64,000 nt of DNA, from NCBI RefSeq assembly GCF_000504165.1, contig NZ_AYSE01000006.1, positions 1 to 64,000 of the forward strand. Reading direction: 5' to 3'. Shown piece by piece: positions 17,771 to 25,914 of this stretch. Under the pieces are notes generated by a model that searched no databases, was not told the origin of the DNA, and was given only the letters and a program-made list of their open reading frames with translations. Each line of letters begins with the position of its first letter. Positions within the stretch are counted from its first letter, which is position 1. Source of the stretch: Bacillus sp. FJAT-14578. GTDB taxonomy: Bacteria > Bacillota > Bacilli > Bacillales > Bacillaceae_H. The position numbers were made by a program, and so were the translations under genes.

Positions 17771-19060
17771 TTAACCCGCTTGTTTCTCAGAAAGATGACC
17801 GCTTTCATTTTGTTTTTCTTCATTCGGCATTTTCATAAATTTCATCAAAAATGCCCCAAGAAAATATAAGCCGGCGAATATCCACATGACCCCATGAACA
17901 CCGATGCTGCCGATGAATGCGCCAACAATAGCCGGAGCGATAAAGTAGGACATTCCTGCACCAAAACTTACAATGGCCATTGCAGATCCTTTTTTCTCAG
18001 GTGCCAACGATGCTACCAGGGCTGAAAGTGGGACAAAACCACAAAGAACAATTCCCATGATAATACCCACAATATTCAAGGCCAAGAAACTGCTGCCAAA
18101 AACTTGCGGCGTGTAAAGCATAACCAGTAACATGACACCCATGCCGAAGCTGCCAAGCCACATAATCGTTTTGCGCCAGCCTAACCATCTATCACTAATG
18201 TAAGGAATGATCAGGTTAAATACGATATTTGCAAACCACATGGTTCCCCACATTTGCAGAAACTGTTCAGTGGTGAATCCATATTCAGAAGACAAGTACA
18301 GCGGGAAAAAGATGGGCAGAGCACCTATACCTGTCGAATTGATAATCCGGACCACTCCGCCTATCGCAACTTTCGGTTGTTCGATACAAATGGTAAATCC
18401 ACTCAATAAGCTTTTTAGCTTTTCCTTCGCATTTCCCTTTTGCTCTTTTCTTATATCGTCTTTCACCACGATGAGGCCAATAATACCACCAATCACTACC
18501 CAAGCTACTGCACTCCACATCAAGCCGATATATCCAATTTTCGGTAACATGTAGGCTGGAAAATAACTGCCCACAACATAAAGCCCGCCGCTCCAAGCTG
18601 CCCAAAACAGACCTACAGCTGTAGCCAAAATGCGATCAGGACTGCGGTAAGTAACCCACACTAAGAAGGAGTAGCAAAATAAAGGATAACCCAATCCTCT
18701 AATTCCATAAGTTGGTAACATGATAGCGTAATTGTTTAGCTTTAAACCATATTCAATAAATAGAACCTGACCAATTAACCAAGTAACCAGTCCTATCATC
18801 ATTACTTTCCTTGGTCCCCACATTTCGGTGAGTACACCAGAAAAGTAAGATGCAATCGCCAACACGGCTCCATATACTGCAAAAAGAGTGGCAGATTGTT
18901 GAACAGTCAATCCCTTTTCGATAAGATACGGAGACAACCATGCGTGCTCGAGACCGTCACCTGCCATAAAGATGAGCATAGCGACATAGCCCCAAATTAC
19001 GGCGATCGGCAATCCTGCGATATTTCGTTCCTTTCTTGTAATCGCGTTCATTTTATTCAC
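17771..19060 (-). CDS. MFS carrier of the polyol permease type (RbtT/DalT/CsbX family)
   Basis: This 429-aa major facilitator has twelve predicted hydrophobic segments. The N-terminal half resembles the polyol permease family (MAGDGLEHAWLSPYLIEKG, 'YGIRGLGYPLFCYSFLVW'). It probably exports or imports a polyol or sugar by proton symport. A GAGGTGA site lies just upstream of the ATG. The end of an IS200/IS605-like repeat begins 13 bp upstream of the start codon, so the upstream region of this gene is partly element-derived. It is followed by glcK on the same strand after about 190 bp. Confidence 0.82.
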   Translation of the reverse strand: MNKMNAITRKERNIAGLPIAVIWGYVAMLIFMAGDGLEHAWLSPYLIEKGLTVQQSATLFAVYGAVLAIASYFSGVLTEMWGPRKVMMIGLVTWLIGQVLFIEYGLKLNNYAIMLPTYGIRGLGYPLFCYSFLVWVTYRSPDRILATAVGLFWAAWSGGLYVVGSYFPAYMLPKIGYIGLMWSAVAWVVIGGIIGLIVVKDDIRKEQKGNAKEKLKSLLSGFTICIEQPKVAIGGVVRIINSTGIGALPIFFPLYLSSEYGFTTEQFLQMWGTMWFANIVFNLIIPYISDRWLGWRKTIMWLGSFGMGVMLLVMLYTPQVFGSSFLALNIVGIIMGIVLCGFVPLSALVASLAPEKKGSAMAIVSFGAGMSYFIAPAIVGAFIGSIGVHGVMWIFAGLYFLGAFLMKFMKMPNEEKQNESGHLSEKQAG

Positions 19061-19072
19061 CTCAACATTGTG

Positions 19073-19294
19073 TTTTATCCCGCATTAACGGGCAGTAAGA
19101 CCCCCACTTCAAAATTTAGCGAAATCGGAGAAGTTTAAGCGGGGGATAACTGCCTGTAAAAGCCCGATTTAAAGGAACACAGACTAACATCACCGCGTCC
19201 TGCGGCAACGTCTGCGTGACCCGCATCGTGCGGGCCTAACTAACGATCAGTGGGGGATGAAGGAAAACCCCTACTGATGGAAGTTTCCTTTATA
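19073..19294 (+). repeat. IS200/IS605-like non-autonomous element or orphan omega-RNA-like end
   Basis: It begins TTTTATCCCGC and has a small palindrome (CCCGCATTAACGGG) followed by GCAGTAAGACCCCCAC. It ends with a hairpin CAGTGGGGG...CCCCTACTG, then ATGGAAGTTTCC. The layout fits the ends of TnpB-bearing IS200/IS605 elements, where the right end encodes the guide scaffold. No tnpA or tnpB gene is present. Two internally deleted copies are at 2540-2590 and 30856-30907. The rest of 19295-19368 shows nothing. Confidence 0.55.
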
Positions 19295-19397
19295 CTTATG
19301 GCGTCTAATCATGCTTATAGCTAAGGTTTATCATGATGAGGACGGCCTCGAATAGCTGGTGTCAAATACTTGTATAGAAACCATGAACTATACGTCC

Positions 19398-20369
19398 TTA
19401 TGCCCACCACATTTCTGTTGGTTGTTCTTTAAACATGATTCCCTTTAATAAAGAAACAGCCTTGCCTAATCCTTCATCAATGGATGCTAACATATCTTCA
19501 TGTTCGATCGAGACGACATGATCATAGCCAACCGCACTGAGAGCGCTTAATATATCTTTCCATACCTTTTCACTCTGACCATATCCTACTGATCTGAATG
19601 TCCAGGAGCGATTTAAAATGTCACTGTAATGTTTCGTATCCAATACACCATTTACATCAATATTGGCTTGATCCAAATAAATATCTTTCGCATGAACATG
19701 ATAGATGGCCTTTTCTTTTCCAAGCTTCTTAATCGCTTCAACCGGATTGATTCCTTGCCATATCAGATGGCTTGGATCAAAGTTGGCTCCAATCGCTGGT
19801 CCTACATGCTCTCTTAATTTCAGTAATGTTTCCGGATTGTAAACGACGAAGCCTGGATGCATTTCAAAGGCAATCTGATTAATGCCGTGTGATTCTGCAA
19901 ACTTTGTTTCTTCTTTCCAATAAGGAATCACCACTTCGTTCCATTGCCAATCGAGAACCTCCGAGTATTCCGGCGGCCAGGAACAGGTGACCCAGTTTGG
20001 AAATTTTGCCTGTGGATGGTCACCCGGGCACCCTGAAAATCCATTGATAACAGGTATTTCTAAACGTTCTGCCAACAAAACGGTTTTTCTCCAAACATCA
20101 TGAGACTCTTTTGCAAACGCTTTATTCGGGTGGAGCGAATTTCCATGGCAGCTTAATCCGCTGATTGTTAACCCTCTGCTTTCAAGCGCACGCTGAAACG
20201 ATTTGACCTTTTCTGGACTGCTTAATAACTCATCCGGATTGCAATGGCTGTTCCCCGGATAATTGCCTGTCCCCAACTCGACCGCTTCTACCCCCATTTC
20301 GCACAGCTTGTCCAGCATTTCTTCAAAGGGCAGATTTTGGTACAATACTGTAAATACACCTAGTTTCAT
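19398..20369 (-). CDS. Sugar isomerase/epimerase-fold TIM-barrel protein, LgdB1-like
   Basis: This 323-aa TIM-barrel protein has MKLGVFTVLYQNLPFEEML at its start. Metal-site candidates are the glutamate in IAFEMHPGF, the aspartate/histidine of NFDPSHLIWQG, the histidine of YHVHAKDIY, and the glutamate of VVSIEHED. Such proteins accompany Gfo/Idh dehydrogenases that make 3-keto sugars. In the levoglucosan scheme this is LgdB1, which performs the elimination step. The ATG at 20369 overlaps the stop of the upstream dehydrogenase (ATGA) after AGGAGGTCC, so translation is probably coupled. This is the only intact copy; locus A has just a stub at 2627-2667. Confidence 0.82.
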   Translation of the reverse strand: MKLGVFTVLYQNLPFEEMLDKLCEMGVEAVELGTGNYPGNSHCNPDELLSSPEKVKSFQRALESRGLTISGLSCHGNSLHPNKAFAKESHDVWRKTVLLAERLEIPVINGFSGCPGDHPQAKFPNWVTCSWPPEYSEVLDWQWNEVVIPYWKEETKFAESHGINQIAFEMHPGFVVYNPETLLKLREHVGPAIGANFDPSHLIWQGINPVEAIKKLGKEKAIYHVHAKDIYLDQANIDVNGVLDTKHYSDILNRSWTFRSVGYGQSEKVWKDILSALSAVGYDHVVSIEHEDMLASIDEGLGKAVSLLKGIMFKEQPTEMWWA

Positions 20370-21544
20370 GAATGGACCTCCTGCCCTACTTGAACTTTCA
20401 CCCATTTTTGTTGTTCATGGCTTTCTAAAATGGCATCGGTAATGCACATCGATATATGTCCATCTTCAAATGTTGCAAAGTTCGCTTGGTCATTTAATGG
20501 GTCCTTGCCTTCTCGAATGAAGTTATAGAAATTTAACATCCCATTTTTCAACGCATCCGGCCAGCCTTCATTATGTCCTCCAGGATGATGAATGGATGAG
20601 CGTGCTTCCGGTAAAAACAAAGCAGGGTCCGCCTGAAGAACTTCATTCGGTCTGTCTCGATGCCCGATCCATAATTTCTCCGGCTCTTCCTGGTTCCAGT
20701 AGGCCGATTTTTGACTGCCATTGATTTCAAAGCTCAGTCTGTTTTTCCGTCCGGCACTGACTTGAGAAACCGTAAACACACCTTTCGTTCCATCCTCAAA
20801 ACGTACAAGAACGGATGCATAGTCTTCTGTATTGATCGGAACATCTTCATATGTTGTTTCCTGTTCTTGTTGTGCGCCAAAAGTGGCTACATTCGAGGTC
20901 GATTTTTTTCTTACAGGTATCACCGTTGCTAAATCAGCGAATACTTCCACAATTCGTTTGCCGGTTACATGTTGGACCGTATCACACCAGTGGGATCCGA
21001 TATCCGCGACAGCTCGTGATTTCCCGCCCACTTCAGGAGCTAAACGCCAGTTAAAATCGGTCTCGAACAATAACCAATCCTGTAAATAGCTTCCGTGTAC
21101 TAAGTTGACTTTTCCTAATTCACCGTTTTTGATCATCGCTGCTAGTTGTTTCACAATCGGAAATTGTCTATAGTTAAAATTTACGCCATGCACGACCTTA
21201 TGCTCTTTAGCTAATGCTAACAATTCTGCTGATTCCTCACTTGACATCGCTAACGGCTTCTCTGATAACACATGTTTACCTGCTAAAATAATCTCTTTAT
21301 TAATCGCAAAGTGGAGATGATTCGGAGTACAGTTATGAACCACCTGAATTTCGCTGTCCTGCAGCATGTCGCGGTAATCACCGTAGGCTTTTGGAATACC
21401 CAGTTCGGCTGCTTTTTGTTCAGCAGCCTCTTGACTATTCTCTGCCAACCCAACTACTTCCACGAATCCAAGTCTTCTGATGGCTTCAATATGTGTAGGT
21501 CCGATAAAACCGGTCCCGATGATTCCCACTTTTACTTTTTCCAT
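20366..21544 (-). CDS. Gfo/Idh/MocA sugar dehydrogenase, LgdC-like (locus B copy)
   Basis: This is a 392-aa paralogue of the protein at 2664-3842. It has the same Rossmann GIIGTGFIGPTH and SEKPLAMS motifs and about two dozen scattered substitutions, densest around residues 210-230. Both copies look functional. The ATG follows GAGGAGG, and the stop overlaps the LgdB1-like start. It follows the levoglucosan dehydrogenase-like gene after a 93-bp spacer with a hairpin. In locus A the transporter permease and ATPase genes occupy this spacer position. Confidence 0.85.
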   Translation of the reverse strand: MEKVKVGIIGTGFIGPTHIEAIRRLGFVEVVGLAENSQEAAEQKAAELGIPKAYGDYRDMLQDSEIQVVHNCTPNHLHFAINKEIILAGKHVLSEKPLAMSSEESAELLALAKEHKVVHGVNFNYRQFPIVKQLAAMIKNGELGKVNLVHGSYLQDWLLFETDFNWRLAPEVGGKSRAVADIGSHWCDTVQHVTGKRIVEVFADLATVIPVRKKSTSNVATFGAQQEQETTYEDVPINTEDYASVLVRFEDGTKGVFTVSQVSAGRKNRLSFEINGSQKSAYWNQEEPEKLWIGHRDRPNEVLQADPALFLPEARSSIHHPGGHNEGWPDALKNGMLNFYNFIREGKDPLNDQANFATFEDGHISMCITDAILESHEQQKWVKVQVGQEVHS

Positions 21545-21590
21545 TTTTTTATCCTCCTCAACGAATCATATTTTCTCTATATCACCCTGT

Positions 21591-21634
21591 TTTTATATAG
21601 AGGCTACTGTTCTATCAGCAGCCTCTATATAAAA
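21591..21634. other. Intercistronic hairpin in locus B
   Basis: TTTTATATAGAGGCT and AGCCTCTATATAAAA form a long A/T-rich stem between the two dehydrogenase genes. There is no separate T-run. It occupies the place where locus A carries the ABC transporter genes. Confidence 0.5.
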
Positions 21635-21637
21635 TTT

Positions 21638-22822
21638 CTACTTAGCTTCCACTAAATCTTTTTGCAGGTTCACCCATTCACCTTTTTCGGCTGATTCAAG
21701 AATCGCATCCGCGATGACTTCAATCTGATATCCATCCTTGAAGTTTGGTGAAACCTCTGTATCTTCTGCGATTGATTTAAAGAAATCATATGTTTCAATA
21801 ATTTTCGTTTCTCCATAACCAATACCTAGCGCAGGAATTGGCCATAATCCTTCTCCGTATGGATGAGCCGGTCCTGTATAAACCGTACGGAAGCCTTTTG
21901 CATCGCCTGGATCGTCCGAGAAGCACACTTGCAATTCATCACGGCGTTCATAGTTGAAGGCTAGGGAACCTTTCTCGCCATGGATTTCAAAAGTCAGGTA
22001 ATTGTTACGGCCCCACGCATTGCGGGTAGCTTCAATCGTCCCGATGGCACCATTATCAAACTTGACCATGGTAATAAATTCATCATCTACATCTACTGCG
22101 CCTTTCGGTACATCTCCCGCACTTTTCACTGTACCCAATTTGTCTGCGCCGCCTGTTTGAATCGGTCTTTCTGGAATCCATGTTTTGGTCACGGCATTCA
22201 CATCAGTAATTTCACCAACGAGATAACGGGCAAAGTCGACAACATGCGTTCCGATATCACCCAACGCACCGGATCCGGCAACTTTTTTCTGGAAACGCCA
22301 TGATAATGGTGAGTTTGGATCAGCAGACCAGTCTTGCAAATACGTACCACGGAAGCTGAGGACTTTCCCGATTCTTCCTTCTTCAATATACTTTTTCGCC
22401 AATGCCACAGCAGGTGTTCTTCTGTAGTTGAAGGCAACCATATGTTTGACACCGGCTTCTGTCACGGCCTCCAACATCGTCTTGGCTTCTTCAGCACCTA
22501 ATGCCAACGGTTTTTCACAAATCACATGTTTACCGGCTTTTGCAGCGGCAATCGCAATTTCAGCATGCGTATTATTTGGAGTCACAATATCGATGATATC
22601 GATATTAGGATCGTTCACTACCTCTCTCCAATCTGTAGAATAGTTGTCAAAACCTAATTTCGCAGCTGCATCTTTCGCCAATTCTTCTGTTACATCAACG
22701 ATTGTGTGACGATGTGGAATCGCTGGCGCCGGCCAAAAGAACATTGGCATCCCTGCATAAGCAAGTGCGTGCGCCTTCCCCATAAATCCTCCGCCAATCA
22801 TACCTACATTAAGTTTTTTCAT
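21638..22822 (-). CDS. Gfo/Idh/MocA dehydrogenase, levoglucosan dehydrogenase-like (locus B copy)
   Basis: This 394-aa protein is nearly identical to the one at 6530-7714. Differences are few, for example DNYST versus EHYAT near residue 60, SAGDV versus SMGDV, and the last residues. It has the same GGGFMGKAH nucleotide site and EKPLAL catalytic motif. Two in-frame ATG codons follow AGGAGGTTC. I use the second (22822), which matches the locus A start. The immediately upstream gene in locus B is a binding-protein remnant rather than an intact gene. Confidence 0.82.
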   Translation of the reverse strand: MKKLNVGMIGGGFMGKAHALAYAGMPMFFWPAPAIPHRHTIVDVTEELAKDAAAKLGFDNYSTDWREVVNDPNIDIIDIVTPNNTHAEIAIAAAKAGKHVICEKPLALGAEEAKTMLEAVTEAGVKHMVAFNYRRTPAVALAKKYIEEGRIGKVLSFRGTYLQDWSADPNSPLSWRFQKKVAGSGALGDIGTHVVDFARYLVGEITDVNAVTKTWIPERPIQTGGADKLGTVKSAGDVPKGAVDVDDEFITMVKFDNGAIGTIEATRNAWGRNNYLTFEIHGEKGSLAFNYERRDELQVCFSDDPGDAKGFRTVYTGPAHPYGEGLWPIPALGIGYGETKIIETYDFFKSIAEDTEVSPNFKDGYQIEVIADAILESAEKGEWVNLQKDLVEAK

Positions 22823-22867
22823 TTTCATGAACCTCCTATAAAATCAGTAAATTATTTATTCATCTCG

Positions 22868-23067
22868 ACTGCTTTTGGAATGACATCCAAAACATTCTTA
22901 CTAGTAAACAAGTTTCTATGAATCTAAGACATTTTCTTCTCTTACTTTTAAAGATGACACAGCCACATATGGCGGTGCTTCCTTTCCAACCAGCGGATAT
23001 CCGGCTAAAACAGCCTCCGCAACTCCCTGGTCATATAGCAGCTGTGCACCAAGTCCTTTTACAATGC
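22868..23067 (-). pseudogene. 3' remnant of an RbsB-like sugar-binding protein gene
   Basis: The minus strand encodes GIVKGLGAQLLYDQGVAEAV followed by PPYVAVSSLKV, and a degraded tail corresponding to the last 65 or so residues of the binding protein at 7757-8938. About five-sixths of the gene has been deleted. The junction lies inside the end of the upstream TIM-barrel gene. No transporter genes accompany locus B. Confidence 0.85.
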
Positions 23068-23874
23068 CGGCTCGAAACTTGATAAAAAGTTACGGCTGAT
23101 TTCTGCTCCTCTTTTCGGATCATCATAGCTGTCTAATTCCACCGTAATCCAATCATCGTAGCCAAACTCATTTAATAACTGGATCATTTCATCGAACTTT
23201 TGGTGTCCTTCTCCTAATGGAAGAAACTCGCCATTGTGATAATCTTTGAAATGGATGTATTTAATACGGTTCGCATATTTTTTAATTACTTCTACTGGGT
23301 CACCGCCGCCTGCTTCGATATGCGCTGTATCCGGACATAGATTGATCGTCGTCAATGGCATGAGCTTGTCCAACTGGTCTGGAGCTTCTACGTTTGTTCC
23401 TAAGTGCGGATGATAACTTGGAATGAGATTGTATGTTTCCGCAATGGCTGCTACTTGATCAAGAGCCTTAGCCAGATCAGCGTAATCGCTTTCTAAAATG
23501 CCATTCGTACGAACAGCCCCTCCGCCGACCACTAAATGCCGCGCGCCTAATTCAGAAGCAAGAGCTGCCACTTTCTCGATTTTTAATAGCTCCTCTTCTA
23601 AAATATCCGGGAAGATAAAATTTCCGCCGGTGTAAACACCGATAAGTTCTAGAGAATATTGATTCAGCAACGCTTTAAATTCCTCTTTTTTATCTTTGAA
23701 TTGCATCAAATTTCCGTCAAAAATTTCAAACCCTTTATATCCGGCTTCCGCAATATCCTTTAAAGCTTCTTCCGTTGAACCATTTGCCAAGTAATAAAGA
23801 TCTTTTATCGAAGTGACTCCAGCAGGGTGTCCTACTACCCCGCCCCACGTATTGGTTTGGTATCCTAGTTTCAT
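23059..23874 (-). CDS. Sugar isomerase/epimerase-fold TIM-barrel protein, LgdB2/IolE-like (locus B)
   Basis: This 271-aa copy of the protein at 8965-9786 has only scattered substitutions and the same DTAHIEAGG, HFKDYH and VELDSY sites. Its last residues (SSFEPAL) differ from the SKFETANKA end of the locus A protein. The final codons and stop are supplied by the deleted binding-protein gene read in another frame. The ATG at 23874 follows GGAGGAGAAAC. The active-site region is intact, so the protein is probably functional despite the altered tail. Confidence 0.82.
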   Translation of the reverse strand: MKLGYQTNTWGGVVGHPAGVTSIKDLYYLANGSTEEALKDIAEAGYKGFEIFDGNLMQFKDKKEEFKALLNQYSLELIGVYTGGNFIFPDILEEELLKIEKVAALASELGARHLVVGGGAVRTNGILESDYADLAKALDQVAAIAETYNLIPSYHPHLGTNVEAPDQLDKLMPLTTINLCPDTAHIEAGGGDPVEVIKKYANRIKYIHFKDYHNGEFLPLGEGHQKFDEMIQLLNEFGYDDWITVELDSYDDPKRGAEISRNFLSSFEPAL

Positions 23875-23992
23875 TGTTTCTCCTCCGCTTTCAAATAATG
23901 TTAGTCCATACATGATGTATCGATGCTGGAATCTCCCCACCTCCTCAAATTGCATCTATTCTACAAAAGAAAGTAAGCAAATCAGGAATAGT

Positions 23993-24006
23993 TGTAATCG
24001 ATTACA
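23993..24006. promoter_or_regulatory. LacI-type operator B1
   Basis: TGTAATCGATTACA, perfect palindrome, about 120 bp upstream of the LgdB2-like start, the same position as operator A1. Confidence 0.7.
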
Positions 24007-24077
24007 CGAGATTCTAAATAAAAACTATATTTTTTCTTATTTCATACGAAAGTGAAGTTACTTTTACTAACTATATT

Positions 24078-24091
24078 TGTAATCGATTACA
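24078..24091. promoter_or_regulatory. LacI-type operator B2
   Basis: TGTAATCGATTACA, 85 bp from operator B1. Confidence 0.7.
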
Positions 24092-24161
24092 TCACTATAA
24101 ATAAATTTAGATTATAAAGTTCAATTTAATTGGATATATTGCTGCCTTTATTTCATATACT

Positions 24162-24175
24162 TGTAATCGATTACA
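24162..24175. promoter_or_regulatory. LacI-type operator B3
   Basis: TGTAATCGATTACA, 84 bp from operator B2. Confidence 0.7.
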
Positions 24176-24246
24176 TCACACTGCAAAAAAGAACATAAAT
24201 CTTATTTGACTAACCTCTCATTTTTTTCAAAAGAACTCTTATTTCC

Positions 24247-24343
24247 TCATGTAATATGCTTAGAACATAAATCGAGTGTAATAAGCTGATCCTCCAGCAC
24301 ACGTGCAATCGTTTTCCTTTTTTGCTATATCTACAATTCGCAT
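24247..24343 (-). pseudogene. Internally deleted lacI regulator remnant (locus B)
   Basis: The first codons (MRIVDIAKKEN) match the headpiece of the locus A regulator. The sequence then jumps out of frame to the region encoding the C-terminal LEDQLITRDSC. About 900 bp of the gene are missing. No functional regulator can be made, so control must come from the locus A protein or another LacI-family member. Confidence 0.85.
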
Positions 24344-24383
24344 CACTTTACGACTCTCTTTTTGTTCTTGTCTACAATGAAAT

Positions 24384-24397
24384 TGTAATCGTATACA
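24384..24397. promoter_or_regulatory. Operator upstream of the lacI remnant (B4)
   Basis: TGTAATCGTATACA, the counterpart of the imperfect operator at 11198-11211. Confidence 0.6.
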
Positions 24398-24504
24398 AAA
24401 ATATTGTCTAATTGCCTTTAGACAATGATTTCTAGCTTTCAATCTCTTTAATTGTCCTTTTAAACATGGATTTTATCCGTAAGAACAAAAAAATCACAAA
24501 TTTA

Positions 24505-24550
24505 AAAAAGAAGGAAACTCAGCAATAATCGCTGAATTTCCTTCTTTTTT
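24505..24550. terminator. Bidirectional-looking terminator
   Basis: GAAGGAAACTCAGC and GCTGAATTTCCTTC form a stem with A-rich and T-rich flanks on either side (CTTTTTT on plus). It lies between the locus B regulatory region and the end of the locus C operon, and probably ends the locus C transcript. Confidence 0.65.
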
Positions 24551-24574
24551 AAGAAATTTCTCTTGTCATCTCTT

Positions 24575-24640
24575 TTAATAACTACCCCATTCAGGCATGG
24601 AGAATTGACCAGCCGATACAGGAGGATCATGACGGTGGAA
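24575..24640 (-). pseudogene. Short gene-tail remnant after the SDR gene
   Basis: A minus-strand frame encodes HDPPVSAGQFSMPEWGSY and a stop, with no start and no ribosome binding site. It looks like the C-terminal end of a lost gene of locus C. The family is not recognised. Confidence 0.2.
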
Positions 24641-24642
24641 TA

Positions 24643-25443
24643 TTATTGGGTTGCTACAGAGCCGCCGTCCACTCGAAGATTCACACCGTTAATAAAGGAG
24701 GATTGGCTTGATGCCAAGTATAAAACAGCTGAAGCCACTTCCTCTACGCTGCCTGGTCGTTTTACTTCTACATGGGGGCGGTTTTCCTTCAGGAATTGCT
24801 GAACCGCTTCGTCATAGCTGATATTCTGCTTTTCAGCGTTATCTTTTAACAGGTCTTCCAGCATTGGCGTCAGGATAAATGCTGGAGATACGGTATTGAC
24901 TAAAATTCCCTGGGCAGCATACGCTTTTGATAAGCTTTTCGTAAAATTAATCAATGCCGCTTTTGAGGCATTATAATGGGGCATGAACGGATCCGGCTGT
25001 AATCCGGATTCGGAGGAAATGTTGATAATGCGCCCGTATCCCGCCCTTTTCATATAGGGGATAACCGCTTTTGTCACGCGAACTGTCCCAAACAGATTAA
25101 TATCAAAAAGGCGCTGCCAATCCTCTATCTCTAATGATTCGAAGTCGTCAAATCCACTGGCGATTCCTGCATTATTTACAAGAATATCAATGGTCTGGTA
25201 GCGTTCAATGGCTGATGCAACAAGCTTATCCACATCCTCAGTTTTGGATAAATCAGCCTGGACTGCAAGCACATTTCTTCCGTTTTGTTCTATTTCTAGT
25301 TTAGCTTCATTCAAGGCTTCTTCGCCGCGCCCACAGATGATAACATTGGCTCCTTCTGCTGCTAGTGCTATTGCGATGGCTTTTCCAATCCCTTTACTGC
25401 CGCCTGTTACAAGTGCTGTTTTATTTTCCAAACCAAGATTCAC
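24643..25443 (-). CDS. SDR-family oxidoreductase
   Basis: This 266-aa classical short-chain dehydrogenase has the cofactor motif TGGSKGIGKA at about 14-23, NNAG at about 90, a catalytic serine in IINISSESG, and YNASKAA at about 160. The length is normal. It should oxidise or reduce a hydroxyl or keto group of a sugar or derivative with NAD(P). It is the last gene of the locus C operon, about 100 bp after the ABM-domain gene. The substrate cannot be read from sequence. Confidence 0.85.
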   Translation of the reverse strand: MNLGLENKTALVTGGSKGIGKAIAIALAAEGANVIICGRGEEALNEAKLEIEQNGRNVLAVQADLSKTEDVDKLVASAIERYQTIDILVNNAGIASGFDDFESLEIEDWQRLFDINLFGTVRVTKAVIPYMKRAGYGRIINISSESGLQPDPFMPHYNASKAALINFTKSLSKAYAAQGILVNTVSPAFILTPMLEDLLKDNAEKQNISYDEAVQQFLKENRPHVEVKRPGSVEEVASAVLYLASSQSSFINGVNLRVDGGSVATQ

Positions 25444-25544
25444 TTGTTATCAATCCCTTCTATGTAGTTCTAAAAAAGATTAACGCCAGCCTCCACTAGC
25501 GCTAACCTTTCCAGCTTGTTCCTTAATAAACAGTGTATTATTTA

Positions 25545-25835
25545 TTATAGTGCCGAAGCCTCAAATAATTCGGCATGCAATGGTTCAACTAAATACTGCT
25601 CAACATCGCTGACAAATTTCTTAAAATGAGCCGTTTCTTCATGCTGCTGAATGGCTGCATGATCCTTCCACTTCTCTACAAACACAAATTGATTAGGTTG
25701 TTCCGGGTTTTGATAGAAATCATAGCTTATATTTCCCTCTTCAGCTTGAGAAGGACCCATTACTTGCTTAGCCAGTTCCAGAAATTCGGTTCGTTGTGTT
25801 GGATCAATTTTAAGATATGCGTGAATAATAATCAT
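25545..25835 (-). CDS. Antibiotic biosynthesis monooxygenase (ABM)-domain protein
   Basis: This 96-aa protein has a ferredoxin-like ABM fold: MIIIHAYLKIDPTQRTEFLE, a central GNISYDFYQNPEQPNQFVFV and EKWKDHAAIQQHEET. Relatives (YgiN, LsrG type) are small monooxygenases or isomerases acting on quinones or sugar-like compounds. The start at 25835 is chosen for its AAGGAGGA site. A longer frame to 25892 lacks one. It lies in the locus C operon between a TIM-barrel gene and the SDR. LsrG-like proteins act on phosphorylated 3-keto intermediates, which makes a keto-sugar role conceivable. Confidence 0.8.
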   Translation of the reverse strand: MIIIHAYLKIDPTQRTEFLELAKQVMGPSQAEEGNISYDFYQNPEQPNQFVFVEKWKDHAAIQQHEETAHFKKFVSDVEQYLVEPLHAELFEASAL

Positions 25836-25914
25836 TGAAAAATTCCTCCTTGGATCGATGGTTAAGAATAACAGATAATTACATCGTATCATAGACTTAA
25901 AAGTGGTGCATACA

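Noticed and set aside
24260..24442. 60-codon frame in locus B as a new small protein
   Set aside because: Its N-terminal part is the leader and headpiece of lacI and the rest is lacI 3' sequence out of frame. It is a deletion product, listed as a pseudogene.
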